From an uncultured Bacteroidales bacterium (GTDB taxonomy: Bacteria; Bacteroidota; Bacteroidia; Bacteroidales; UBA932): DNA of 8,023 nucleotides. The position numbers and the translations under genes are program-made. Every line of letters begins with the position of its first letter. The stretch's first letter is position 1. Under the pieces are notes generated by a model. That model saw nothing but the letters and a program-made list of their open reading frames with translations. It ran no database searches and had not been told where the DNA came from. Where the stretch lies: positions 1 through 8,023 of the forward strand of contig CAMNNS010000065.1 in the NCBI GenBank assembly GCA_946545765.1. Direction: 5' to 3'. Shown here one piece after another: positions 1 to 6,813 of this stretch.

Positions 1-1
1 G

Positions 2-2146
2 CTTGTACTCCCTTTGATCTTCTCTCCTATCTTCTCTCCTCACATTTCGCTCTGCAAAATTATATGCATGGACAAAATTTAGCGAAGTTCTCTCTTTTAT
101 AACATCAGGATTTTTAATATACTCTTTTGGTATTTCCTTTAAAAATCTACTCGGCTCATTTCTCTGATAATTACCATATTGCAATCTTTGGGCAGCAAAA
201 GATAATTTAACGCACTCTTTAGCCCTTGTTAAAGCTACATAAAAGAGCCTCCTCTCCTCCTCTATATCTTTTTGAGAAGAGAGGTACAAGCCTCCCGAAG
301 GGAAGAGATTTTCCTCCATACCAACAACATATACATAAGGGAACTCTAATCCTTTTGCAGCGTGAACTGTCATTAGCGATATTTTATTATTCTCCTCTTC
401 TTTATCTAAAGGTTTTGTTATATCTGAACTCTGCTGGGCTAAATCTGCTGTAGAAATTAGTGCAATATTCTGTAAATAAAGGTCTAATGTTATTAGAGGT
501 GCTTCTGCATCTATTACTTCTCCCTCTTTTAGTAGTTCTCTAACCCCCTCATCAACAAAACCCTTAATAGAATTAAAAAATTCAAGTGCATATTCATATC
601 TTGTTTGCCCCTCTAAAGATTTATCCTCTTTTAATGAAGCGGTTATTTGAAACTCTTCATCGATAAGTTTTGCAATCTCATAAGCATCTAATTGATAAAT
701 CATTACTCTTATTCTCTCTACTGATTTAACAAAACTTCTAACTTTTAAGAGGGTTGCTGGTCTTATACCTATTTCGTTATCATTTATCAAATTCACTAAC
801 TCACAGATAGACAACCCTTTTTCTGATGCTAAAGAGATAATTTTCTCCATAGAGGTAGCCCCGATACCACGGGAAGGGAAATTTATAACCCTTTTAAATG
901 CCTCATCATCTTTATCATTGATAACTAAACGCAAATATGCCACCAAACTTTTTATCTCTGCCCTATCATAAAATGAACGTCCGCCATAAATCTTGAAAGG
1001 TAAATTTTTCCCCCTCAATGCTTCCTCTATTACCCTACTCTGTGAATTTGTCCTATAGAGAATTGCAAAATCTTCATATTTAAGTTTATCTTTATGTATC
1101 TGAGAAATTATAGAGGAGGCTACCAATGTTGCCTCTTCTTTTTCTGCATAAGCAGATATTAATTCTATCTTCTCTCCCGATATTCTTTCTGAATAACATT
1201 CTTTTGAAAGCTGACCTTTATTATGTTTTATCAATGAGTTAGCAGCATCTACTATATTTTGTGTAGATCTGTAATTCTGCTCTAACCTAAATACATTTGC
1301 GTTTGGGTAATCTTTTTGGAATGAAAGGATATTCTCAATCCTTGCCCCTCTGAATGCGTATATACTTTGAGCATCATCACCAACAACTGTAATATTTTTA
1401 TGTTTCTCTGCAAGTGCCCTTAATATAAGATATTGCAATCTATTTGTATCTTGATACTCATCTACTAAAATAAAATTAAATCTATCTCTTATCTTAGCAA
1501 ACTCGTTTGGGAATATATCGACAAGCTTATAGGTATTGAGTAAAATATCATCAAAATCCATAATATTCTGCTCTCTACACCTTTGGGTATATAAAGAAAA
1601 AACTTCGTGTAACCTACCCCTTTTGGTCTTCTTATCAGATTCCATAAGTTCTATATAAGAAGTGTATGAATTACTTGTGATTAGATTATTCTTACATTCT
1701 GATATTCTCGAACTTATCTCATTAGGTTTGTAAATTTTATCATCTAACCCCAACTCTTTTATACATCTCTTTACTAAAGTTTTAGAATCATCTTTATCGT
1801 ATATGGTAAAGGTTTGCGAGTAACCTAAAACCTCAGCATACTGAATTAGGAATTTCAAAAATACAGAATGAAAAGTGCCTGCAAATAACCGATATGCCAA
1901 TCTATCACCGATAAGTTGAGCTATACGGGTTTTCATCTCGGCAGCTGCTTTGTTCGTAAATGTTAAGACCATTATACTACTTGGGTCGTAGTTATGACAT
2001 AAAATATTTGCAACCTTAGAGGTTAGGACTCTTGTTTTACCACTACCTGCACCTGCTATGATTAAAGAGGGGCCAAGTAAACATTCAACTGCTTCTTTTT
2101 GAGCACTATTAAGCGTGTCAATAATATTTTCTCTCATATTCTCCAT
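2..2146 (-). CDS. uvrD: UvrD/PcrA/Rep-family ATP-dependent DNA helicase (3' end cut by window edge)
   Basis: Superfamily 1A 3'-to-5' DNA helicase, a cytoplasmic motor that unwinds DNA in nucleotide excision repair, mismatch repair or at blocked replication forks. I translated the minus strand and found 715 codons with no stop. The motifs are in order: Q motif (LNSAQ, Q16), Walker A AGAGSGKT (31-38, K37), Ia LTFTNKAAAEMK (61-72), Walker B VDEYQDTN (228-235), III VVGDDAQSIYAFRGA (254-268), IV LEQNYRST (288-295), V TVHAAKGLEF (593-602) and VI EERRLFYVALTRAK (630-643). Domains 1A/1B/2A/2B are therefore complete. Family members are about 720-780 residues, so only the variable linker and C-terminal end should be missing. 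The linker at 701-713 is very charged (RRED repeated). ATG at 2146 is the first in-frame ATG after a TAA at 2165-2167; ATG at 2137 (fourth codon) is an alternative. Family membership is certain, but pcrA, uvrD and rep cannot be told apart from sequence alone. Confidence 0.96.
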   Translation of the reverse strand, partial: MENMRENIIDTLNSAQKEAVECLLGPSLIIAGAGSGKTRVLTSKVANILCHNYDPSSIMVLTFTNKAAAEMKTRIAQLIGDRLAYRLFAGTFHSVFLKFLIQYAEVLGYSQTFTIYDKDDSKTLVKRCIKELGLDDKIYKPNEISSRISECKNNLITSNSYTSYIELMESDKKTKRGRLHEVFSLYTQRCREQNIMDFDDILLNTYKLVDIFPNEFAKIRDRFNFILVDEYQDTNRLQYLILRALAEKHKNITVVGDDAQSIYAFRGARIENILSFQKDYPNANVFRLEQNYRSTQNIVDAANSLIKHNKGQLSKECYSERISGEKIELISAYAEKEEATLVASSIISQIHKDKLKYEDFAILYRTNSQSRVIEEALRGKNLPFKIYGGRSFYDRAEIKSLVAYLRLVINDKDDEAFKRVINFPSRGIGATSMEKIISLASEKGLSICELVNLINDNEIGIRPATLLKVRSFVKSVERIRVMIYQLDAYEIAKLIDEEFQITASLKEDKSLEGQTRYEYALEFFNSIKGFVDEGVRELLKEGEVIDAEAPLITLDLYLQNIALISTADLAQQSSDITKPLDKEEENNKISLMTVHAAKGLEFPYVYVVGMEENLFPSGGLYLSSQKDIEEERRLFYVALTRAKECVKLSFAAQRLQYGNYQRNEPSRFLKEIPKEYIKNPDVIKERTSLNFVHAYNFAERNVRREDRREDQREYK
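17..40. repeat. Perfect 12-bp tandem duplication inside the helicase C-terminal tail
   Basis: The unit ATCTTCTCTCCT occurs twice back to back (17-28 and 29-40). Read on the minus strand it is in frame and encodes Arg-Arg-Glu-Asp twice (helicase residues 703-710). Because the unit is a multiple of three it changes length without breaking the frame. It lies in the poorly conserved linker after motif VI, where length variation is tolerated in this family. Most likely it arose by replication slippage. Confidence 0.85.
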
Positions 2147-2155
2147 TTCAGCTAA

Positions 2156-2186
2156 CAAATGTAATTATATTTTAGTTTTTATCTAA
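2156..2186 (-). promoter_or_regulatory. Candidate Bacteroidota-type promoter of the helicase gene
   Basis: On the minus strand, TACATTTG (2163 to 2156) matches the Bacteroidota -7 consensus TAnnTTTG. A TTAG (2186 to 2183) lies 19 bp upstream, at the place of the -33 element (consensus TTTG/TTG), with one base different. Transcription would begin around 2149-2151, only a few bases before the first ATG at 2146. The -7 match is exact, but the motif is short and the region is AT-rich, so a chance match is possible. Confidence 0.5.
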
Positions 2187-2203
2187 TTAGTTGTGTATAT
2201 TTG
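2172..2203 (+). promoter_or_regulatory. Candidate Bacteroidota-type promoter of the nqr operon
   Basis: TATATTTG at 2196-2203 matches the Bacteroidota -7 element TAnnTTTG exactly. A weak -33-like TTAG lies at 2172-2175, 20 bp upstream. The start of transcription would be near 2208, giving a leader of roughly 38 nt before nqrA. No other gene lies between it and nqrA, and the downstream nqr genes have no gap large enough for another obvious promoter, so it probably drives the whole operon. It overlaps the opposing helicase promoter. Confidence 0.55.
2183..2190. repeat. 8-bp palindrome CTAATTAG between the divergent promoter elements
   Basis: CTAATTAG is a perfect palindrome in the divergent intergenic region. 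Its left half supplies the TTAG read as the minus-strand -33-like element. In addition, ATTAGTT at 2186-2192 is repeated in inverted orientation as AACTAAT at 2216-2222, bracketing the nqr -7 element. These could be operator half-sites, but both are short and made of bases that are common here, so function is only a guess. Confidence 0.25.
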
Positions 2204-2245
2204 CAGGCATTTATTAACTAATAAAAAAGTAAATCCTAAATATAA

Positions 2246-3622
2246 ATGGAGACAATAAGACTAAAAAAAGGGCTTGACCTTAAAATTAAAGGTGAAGCTA
2301 CAAAAAAAGTCCTTACAACTATTTCTCCTAAAGTTATAGCTTTACAGCCCTCTAATTATAAGGGAGTTTTTCCTAAACTTCATGTACAAGAGGGAGATAC
2401 AGTAAAAGCAGGGCAAATTATTTTTTCTGATAAAAAAAGAGAACAAATTTGCTTTACATCGCCTATAAGTGGCACTATTAAAGCTATTGTGAGAGGGGAA
2501 AAAAGGAAACTTCTTGCAATAGAAATTGCTCCAGATGGTAAAAATGATTATTTGACATTTGAGCCAATATCTGAAGTTAGTAAAGCTAATCGCGATGAGA
2601 TTCAAAAAAGACTTTTAGAGAGTGGTTTATGGGCAGGGATAATTCAACGCCCGTATGGTATCATTGCAAATCCTACAGATACTCCAAAGGGGATATTTAT
2701 ATCTTCCTTTAACACAGCACCTTTAGCCGCTGATTTAAATTTTACGACTAAAGATGAAGTTGATGCTATTCAAATTGCTGTAGATGCATTATGTAAATTT
2801 ACCGATAAAATTTATGTTAATGTTAAAGCCGACGCTCCTGCATCTCCTCTTAGCAGATTAAAAAATGTTGTTTTTACTGCATTTAAAGGTGCTCATCCTG
2901 CTGGTAATGTTGGAGTACAGATTTCTCATATTGCACCTATCGGTAAAGGAGATATTGTTTGGACAATTTCTCCTATGACACTTATTGCTATGGGAAAACT
3001 TTTCTCTAAAGGAATCTACGACACACAAAGGTTGGTAGCAGTTACTGGACAAAGAGTCAAAGAACCTGCGTATGTTAAATGCCTCCCTGGCACCTCTATT
3101 CAATCTATTTGCGAAGCTTTTGAAATAGAAAAAGAGGTAGAAATATGTGGTCAAGAGTGTGGTATCAGATATATTAGCGGAAATGTCTTATCGGGAGAGG
3201 ATGTTGGAGAAAATGGTTATCTCAATTTTTACGATGACCAAATCACACTTATATCAGAAGGAAATTATAGAGAACTATTCGGTTGGGCTAAAATCTTTAG
3301 ACCTAAGAAATTCTCCCTTTCTCACACCTATTTTTCTTGGTTAACCCCTAAGAAAAAATATAAAGTTGACTCAAACACAAATGGTGGTGAAAGACCTTTT
3401 GTTGTAAATGGTGTTTACGAAAAAGTTCTTCCAATGGATATTTATCCTGTATATCTACTTAAAGCGATTCTTGCTCAAGATATAGAAAAAATGGAACAAC
3501 TTGGTATTTATGAAGTTATCGGCGAAGACCTCGCTTTATGCGAATATGTTTGCCCATCTAAGATAAATATCCAAGAGATTGTAGAAAATGGTATAAACTT
3601 AATGTTAAAGGAGATGGCTTAA
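2246..3622 (+). CDS. nqrA: Na+-translocating NADH:quinone oxidoreductase subunit A
   Basis: NqrA is the peripheral cytoplasmic subunit of Na+-NQR that packs against NqrB near the quinone site; it carries no bound redox cofactor. The product has 458 residues against about 446 in Vibrio. The N-terminus (IRLKKGLDLKIKGEA) is the typical NqrA opening, and residues about 28-98 form a biotinyl/lipoyl-like barrel (NYKGVFPKLHVQEGDTVKAG, then SPISGTIKAIVRGEKRK). Other family landmarks are FKGAHPAGNVG at 213-223, ISGNVLSGE at 310-318, the conserved block GGERPFVVNGVYEKVLPMD at 380-398, and a C-terminal CEYVCPSK at 432-439. There is no membrane segment, as expected. The start is unambiguous: an in-frame TAA (2243-2245) directly precedes this ATG. 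There is no Shine-Dalgarno, which is normal in Bacteroidota. First gene of the operon; nqrB follows after 2 bp. Confidence 0.97.
   Translation: METIRLKKGLDLKIKGEATKKVLTTISPKVIALQPSNYKGVFPKLHVQEGDTVKAGQIIFSDKKREQICFTSPISGTIKAIVRGEKRKLLAIEIAPDGKNDYLTFEPISEVSKANRDEIQKRLLESGLWAGIIQRPYGIIANPTDTPKGIFISSFNTAPLAADLNFTTKDEVDAIQIAVDALCKFTDKIYVNVKADAPASPLSRLKNVVFTAFKGAHPAGNVGVQISHIAPIGKGDIVWTISPMTLIAMGKLFSKGIYDTQRLVAVTGQRVKEPAYVKCLPGTSIQSICEAFEIEKEVEICGQECGIRYISGNVLSGEDVGENGYLNFYDDQITLISEGNYRELFGWAKIFRPKKFSLSHTYFSWLTPKKKYKVDSNTNGGERPFVVNGVYEKVLPMDIYPVYLLKAILAQDIEKMEQLGIYEVIGEDLALCEYVCPSKINIQEIVENGINLMLKEMA
3607..3613 (+). promoter_or_regulatory. Ribosome binding site of nqrB
   Basis: AAAGGAG lies inside the last codons of nqrA, 11 bases before the nqrB ATG at 3625. 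It supports that start. With only 2 bp between the genes it also suggests translational coupling. Confidence 0.5.
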
Positions 3623-3624
3623 TT

Positions 3625-4782
3625 ATGGAAAATCCTATTTTAAAATTGATAGACAAAATAAAGCCAACTTTTAGCAAAGGTGGAAAATTAAGTTGGCTTC
3701 ACTCTACTTTTGAAGCATTTGAGACTTTTGCAGCAGTACCTTCTACAACTACAAAAGGAAGAACACAAATCAAAGATTGTGTAGATTTAAAGAGAGTTAT
3801 GATTGCTGTTGTTGTTGCTCTTATACCACCTTTCCTTTTTGGAATGTGGAATACAGGAGATCAACACGCTACCGCTTTTGGATTGGAATGGGGATTCTGG
3901 CTAAAAGTATGGTTTGGATTCTATAAGGTATTGCCTCTATTTTTAGTCTCTTATATCGTTGGTTTAGGGATTGAATTTGCTGTTGCTCAAGTTAGAGGGC
4001 ATGAGGTAAACGAAGGGTATTTAGTATCTGGTTTTATTATCCCGATGATTATGCCTATAGACATACCTTTATGGATATTAGCACTTTCTGTTGCTTTTGC
4101 TGTTATCTTTGGAAAAGAGATATTTGGTGGTACAGGAATGAATATCTGGAATCCTGCACTTTTAGCAAGGGCATTTGTATTTTTTGCTTATCCTTCTGTT
4201 ATATCTGGAGATACTATCTGGATAGAGGGGCTTACAAATGCAACCAGTGCAATAGATGGATTCTCAGGAGCTACACCTCTTGCCATAGCTGCAGAAGGAG
4301 GAGAAGCTCCATCACTTCTACAAATGTTTATAGGTAATATACCCGGTTCATTTGGAGAGACATCTACCATAGCAATACTTTTGGGTGCTGCCATTTTAAT
4401 CTTTACCGGGGTTGCAAGTTGGAAAATAATGCTTAGTACTGTAATTGGTGCTCTTGCGGTAGGATTTCTTGCAAATGCACTTGCCCCTGCAGGTTCTTTT
4501 TCTGCATATCCTGCGATAAATCACCTTGTTATGGGTGGATTTGCATTTGGAGCAGTATATATGGCAACAGACCCTGTATCTTCTGCTCAAACAGAGGTTG
4601 GTAAATGGATATATGGCTTTTCTATAGGAGCACTTTGTATAATTTTAAGATTGTTTAATCCTGGTTATAGAGAGGGGATGATGTTAGCTATTTTGCTTAT
4701 GAACACAATGGCACCTATTATAGATTATTGTGTTATAAGGCCTAACATAAGAAGAAGAGAAAAAAGAGCAGCCACAAAATAG
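3625..4782 (+). CDS. nqrB: Na+-translocating NADH:quinone oxidoreductase subunit B (covalent FMN, riboflavin, quinone site)
   Basis: NqrB is the large integral membrane core of Na+-NQR. It carries covalent FMN and riboflavin, reduces quinone, and holds much of the Na+ pathway. The product has 385 residues (Vibrio about 415). It begins with an amphipathic cytoplasmic region (1-55), followed by many hydrophobic segments consistent with about ten helices, and ends in a basic tail (RRREKRAATK). The flavinylation motif DGFSGAT spans 211-217, so FMN should attach to Thr217 through a phosphodiester bond made by ApbE. Conserved blocks are NEGYLVSGFIIPMIMP at 129-144, IFGGTGMNIWNPALLARAF at 166-184, AFGAVYMATDPVSSAQTE at 307-324, and FNPGYREGMMLAILLMNTMAPIID at 344-367. 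These match NqrB rather than RnfD because of gene order and partner identity. Third-position start choice is supported by the AAAGGAG upstream. nqrC follows after 6 bp. Confidence 0.97.
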   Translation: MENPILKLIDKIKPTFSKGGKLSWLHSTFEAFETFAAVPSTTTKGRTQIKDCVDLKRVMIAVVVALIPPFLFGMWNTGDQHATAFGLEWGFWLKVWFGFYKVLPLFLVSYIVGLGIEFAVAQVRGHEVNEGYLVSGFIIPMIMPIDIPLWILALSVAFAVIFGKEIFGGTGMNIWNPALLARAFVFFAYPSVISGDTIWIEGLTNATSAIDGFSGATPLAIAAEGGEAPSLLQMFIGNIPGSFGETSTIAILLGAAILIFTGVASWKIMLSTVIGALAVGFLANALAPAGSFSAYPAINHLVMGGFAFGAVYMATDPVSSAQTEVGKWIYGFSIGALCIILRLFNPGYREGMMLAILLMNTMAPIIDYCVIRPNIRRREKRAATK

Positions 4783-4788
4783 AAGATT

Positions 4789-5556
4789 ATGAATACTAAT
4801 AAGAATTCTTATACAATTATTTATGCAACAATATTAGTTGTAGTTGTTGCTGCCTTGCTTGCTATTGTATCATTAGGATTAAAAGATAGACAACAAGAGA
4901 ATATTCAAGTTGAAAAACAAATGAATATTCTTGGTAGTGCTAACCTTGGAAAGGATGTAAAAAATGTTTCAGATAAAAACAGTTACATAAAAGAAGAGTT
5001 TTCTAAATATGTAAAAGAGGCATTTGTTATAAACGCTAATGGAGAGGTTATTGCCAAAGATTCTACTGATATTGTAAAGAGTAAAGCTTTTGGTATTGAA
5101 CCATCTGCTCAATTTGATATTATGAGAAAGATTGAGCAAGGTAACACATCATATCGTGATAAATTGGAACTTCCTATATTTATTTGTTACACTCCCGAAG
5201 GAGAAAAACTAATTATTCTCTCTTGCTATGGCTCGGGATTATGGGGGCCAATATGGGGTTTTATTTCGTTAAAAGATGATTTCCAAACTATAAGTGGTGC
5301 CCTATTTGACCATGCAAGTGAAACTCCTGGTTTAGGAGGAGAAATTGTCACCGATAAATTCCGTTCACAATTCATAGGTAAAATAGTTATGCAAGATAAT
5401 AATATAGTACCTATCAAAATTGTTAAGGGAGGAATCAAAGATGCCAAACACGAAGTAGATGCACTTAGTGGAGCAACCATTACAAGTGTCGCAGTACAAA
5501 CAATGATAGAGAACTGGTTGAAGGTTTACGAACCTTTTCTTGAAAAACAAAAATAG
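4789..5556 (+). CDS. nqrC: Na+-translocating NADH:quinone oxidoreductase subunit C (covalent FMN)
   Basis: NqrC is a single-span membrane protein whose soluble domain, on the outer face, carries a covalent FMN that relays electrons between the NqrD/NqrE iron centre and NqrB. The product has 255 residues (Vibrio about 257). One N-terminal membrane helix is visible at about 8-30. The FMN-binding domain contains GSGLWGPIWGFISL at 148-161, HASETPGLGGEI at 175-186, and the flavinylation motif DALSGAT at 224-230, with Thr230 as the predicted FMN site. The Asp-x-x-Ser-Gly-Ala-Thr pattern is what the flavin transferase ApbE recognises. No strong Shine-Dalgarno is present; the start codon sits 6 bp after the nqrB stop, and the hydrophobic helix begins shortly after it, which fits. 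Confidence 0.97.
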   Translation: MNTNKNSYTIIYATILVVVVAALLAIVSLGLKDRQQENIQVEKQMNILGSANLGKDVKNVSDKNSYIKEEFSKYVKEAFVINANGEVIAKDSTDIVKSKAFGIEPSAQFDIMRKIEQGNTSYRDKLELPIFICYTPEGEKLIILSCYGSGLWGPIWGFISLKDDFQTISGALFDHASETPGLGGEIVTDKFRSQFIGKIVMQDNNIVPIKIVKGGIKDAKHEVDALSGATITSVAVQTMIENWLKVYEPFLEKQK

Positions 5557-5558
5557 TT

Positions 5559-6173
5559 ATGGCAATGGATAAGAAAATTTTTACAACACCTATTCTCAAG
5601 TCCAATCCTATTACAGTTTTGGTTCTTGGTATATGTTCATCACTTGCGGTAACTGTTAAGTTAGAACCCGCATTAGTTATGGCAGTTTCTGTTACAATTG
5701 TAACAGGTCTATCAAGCTTTTTAATATCGCTTATAAGGAAAACTATCCCTAACAGAATAAGAATTATTGTTCAACTTGTCGTAGTGGCAATGTTTGTTAT
5801 TCTTATTCAACAAATTCTAAAAGCATACGCTTATGACGTTAGTAAACAATTATCTGTTTATGTCGGTCTAATTATTACTAATTGTATAATTATGGGTAGA
5901 ATTGAGGCTTTTGGTCTTAACGAGAAACCTCTACCATCTTTAGTTGATGGTTTGGCTAATGGTTTAGGCTATGGACTTATATTAGTTATAGTAGCCTTTA
6001 TTAGAGAACTATTTGGAAGTGGCACCCTATTAGGAATACAAGTTATTCCTCAATCGTTTTATGAGGCGGGCTATATGAATAACGGACTATTTATTATGCC
6101 ACCAATGGCTTTGATATTAATAGGTTGCTTTATTTGGATACAAAGAATTTTTCAAAAAGAAGAGAGTAAATAA
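5559..6173 (+). CDS. nqrD: Na+-translocating NADH:quinone oxidoreductase subunit D
   Basis: NqrD is an integral membrane subunit that, with the related NqrE, forms a pseudo-symmetric pair holding an iron (or 2Fe-2S) centre in the middle of the membrane. The product has 204 residues (Vibrio about 210), is hydrophobic throughout, and fits six helices. The cysteines expected to bind the centre are Cys26 in VLGICSSLAVT (22-32) and Cys109 in GLIITNCIIMGRIEAF (103-118), at positions equivalent to the Vibrio pair. Other landmarks are a glycine-rich NGLGYGLILV at 134-143 and IRELFGSGTLLG at 148-159. The start lies 2 bp after the nqrC stop, so coupling is likely; an alternative ATG two codons later (5565) cannot be excluded. 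RnfE is a homologue, but the NQR neighbours settle the assignment. Confidence 0.96.
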   Translation: MAMDKKIFTTPILKSNPITVLVLGICSSLAVTVKLEPALVMAVSVTIVTGLSSFLISLIRKTIPNRIRIIVQLVVVAMFVILIQQILKAYAYDVSKQLSVYVGLIITNCIIMGRIEAFGLNEKPLPSLVDGLANGLGYGLILVIVAFIRELFGSGTLLGIQVIPQSFYEAGYMNNGLFIMPPMALILIGCFIWIQRIFQKEESK

Positions 6174-6178
6174 AAGGA
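6172..6178 (+). promoter_or_regulatory. Weak ribosome binding site of nqrE
   Basis: AAAAGGA overlaps the nqrD stop codon and ends 6 bases before the nqrE ATG at 6185. It is a partial Shine-Dalgarno match that favours this start. Confidence 0.4.
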
Positions 6179-6184
6179 CACATT

Positions 6185-6799
6185 ATGGAAACAATTAGTT
6201 TATTTGTAAAATCTGTCTTTGTTGACAATATGATTTTTGCATACTTTCTTGGAATGTGTTCATTCTTAGCTGTATCCAAAAATGTTAAAACTTCTGCCGG
6301 GTTAGGTATTGCGGTTATATTTGTTTTAGGTATCACCTTACCTATCAACTATCTACTTAATAAATACATACTTACCCCTGGAGCACTAATATGGCTATCA
6401 CCATCTTTAGCAGATATAGATTTAAGCTTTTTAAGTTTCATTATCTTTATTGCTGTTATTGCTTCCTTTACACAACTCGTAGAGATGATTGTGGAGAAAT
6501 TTTCTCCATCATTATACTCTTCATTGGGTATATTTCTACCGCTTATAGCTGTAAACTGCGCAATATTAGGTGCCTCTCTTTTTATGCAAGAAAAAGCATT
6601 TGCTACTTTAGGAGAAGCAACAGTCTATGGTTTAGGAAGCGGATTTGGATGGTTTATTGCTATTGTCTCTATAGCTGCTATAAGAGAAAAAATTACTTAT
6701 TCAAATGTTCCCAAAGCTCTTCAAGGACTCGGTATTACATTTATAATTTCGGGACTTATGGCTATAGCCTTCATGAGTTTTATGGGGATTAAATTTTAA
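6185..6799 (+). CDS. nqrE: Na+-translocating NADH:quinone oxidoreductase subunit E
   Basis: NqrE is the second of the two homologous membrane subunits that share the membrane-embedded iron centre, in inverted topology relative to NqrD. The product has 204 residues (Vibrio about 198), with about six hydrophobic segments. The expected metal-binding cysteines are Cys25 in AYFLGMCSFLAVSK (19-32) and Cys125 in LPLIAVNCAILGASLFM (118-134). EKFSPSLYSSLGIFLPL (104-120) and YGLGSGFGWFIAI (148-160) are typical NqrE/RnfA blocks. By this sequence it could also be RnfA, but position between nqrD and nqrF and the NQR-type partners make NqrE clear. It follows nqrD after 11 bp and precedes nqrF by 14 bp. Confidence 0.96.
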   Translation: METISLFVKSVFVDNMIFAYFLGMCSFLAVSKNVKTSAGLGIAVIFVLGITLPINYLLNKYILTPGALIWLSPSLADIDLSFLSFIIFIAVIASFTQLVEMIVEKFSPSLYSSLGIFLPLIAVNCAILGASLFMQEKAFATLGEATVYGLGSGFGWFIAIVSIAAIREKITYSNVPKALQGLGITFIISGLMAIAFMSFMGIKF

Positions 6800-6800
6800 G

Positions 6801-6806
6801 AGGAGG
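6801..6806 (+). promoter_or_regulatory. Strong Shine-Dalgarno site of nqrF
   Basis: AGGAGG, continued by AGAA, ends 7 bases before the nqrF ATG at 6814. It is a full-strength Shine-Dalgarno match at optimal spacing and fixes the start. It is the strongest in the window; nqrA and the helicase have none. Confidence 0.7.
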
Positions 6807-6813
6807 AGAAATT

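Noticed and set aside
226..453. 75-residue plus-strand open frame near the left edge
   Set aside because: It lies wholly opposite the helicase gene, whose motif V-VI region occupies the same DNA; its translation shows no family features.
2858..3154. 98-residue minus-strand open frame inside nqrA (and similar shorter antisense frames in nqrA, nqrB, nqrC and nqrD)
   Set aside because: They fall within strongly supported nqr coding sequence and encode low-complexity Phe/Ser/Cys-rich peptides typical of the reverse strand of AT-rich genes.
6391..6792. 133-residue plus-strand open frame overlapping nqrE
   Set aside because: It is a shifted frame of nqrE; the translation is a Cys/Tyr-rich jumble while the nqrE frame has conserved cysteines and helices.
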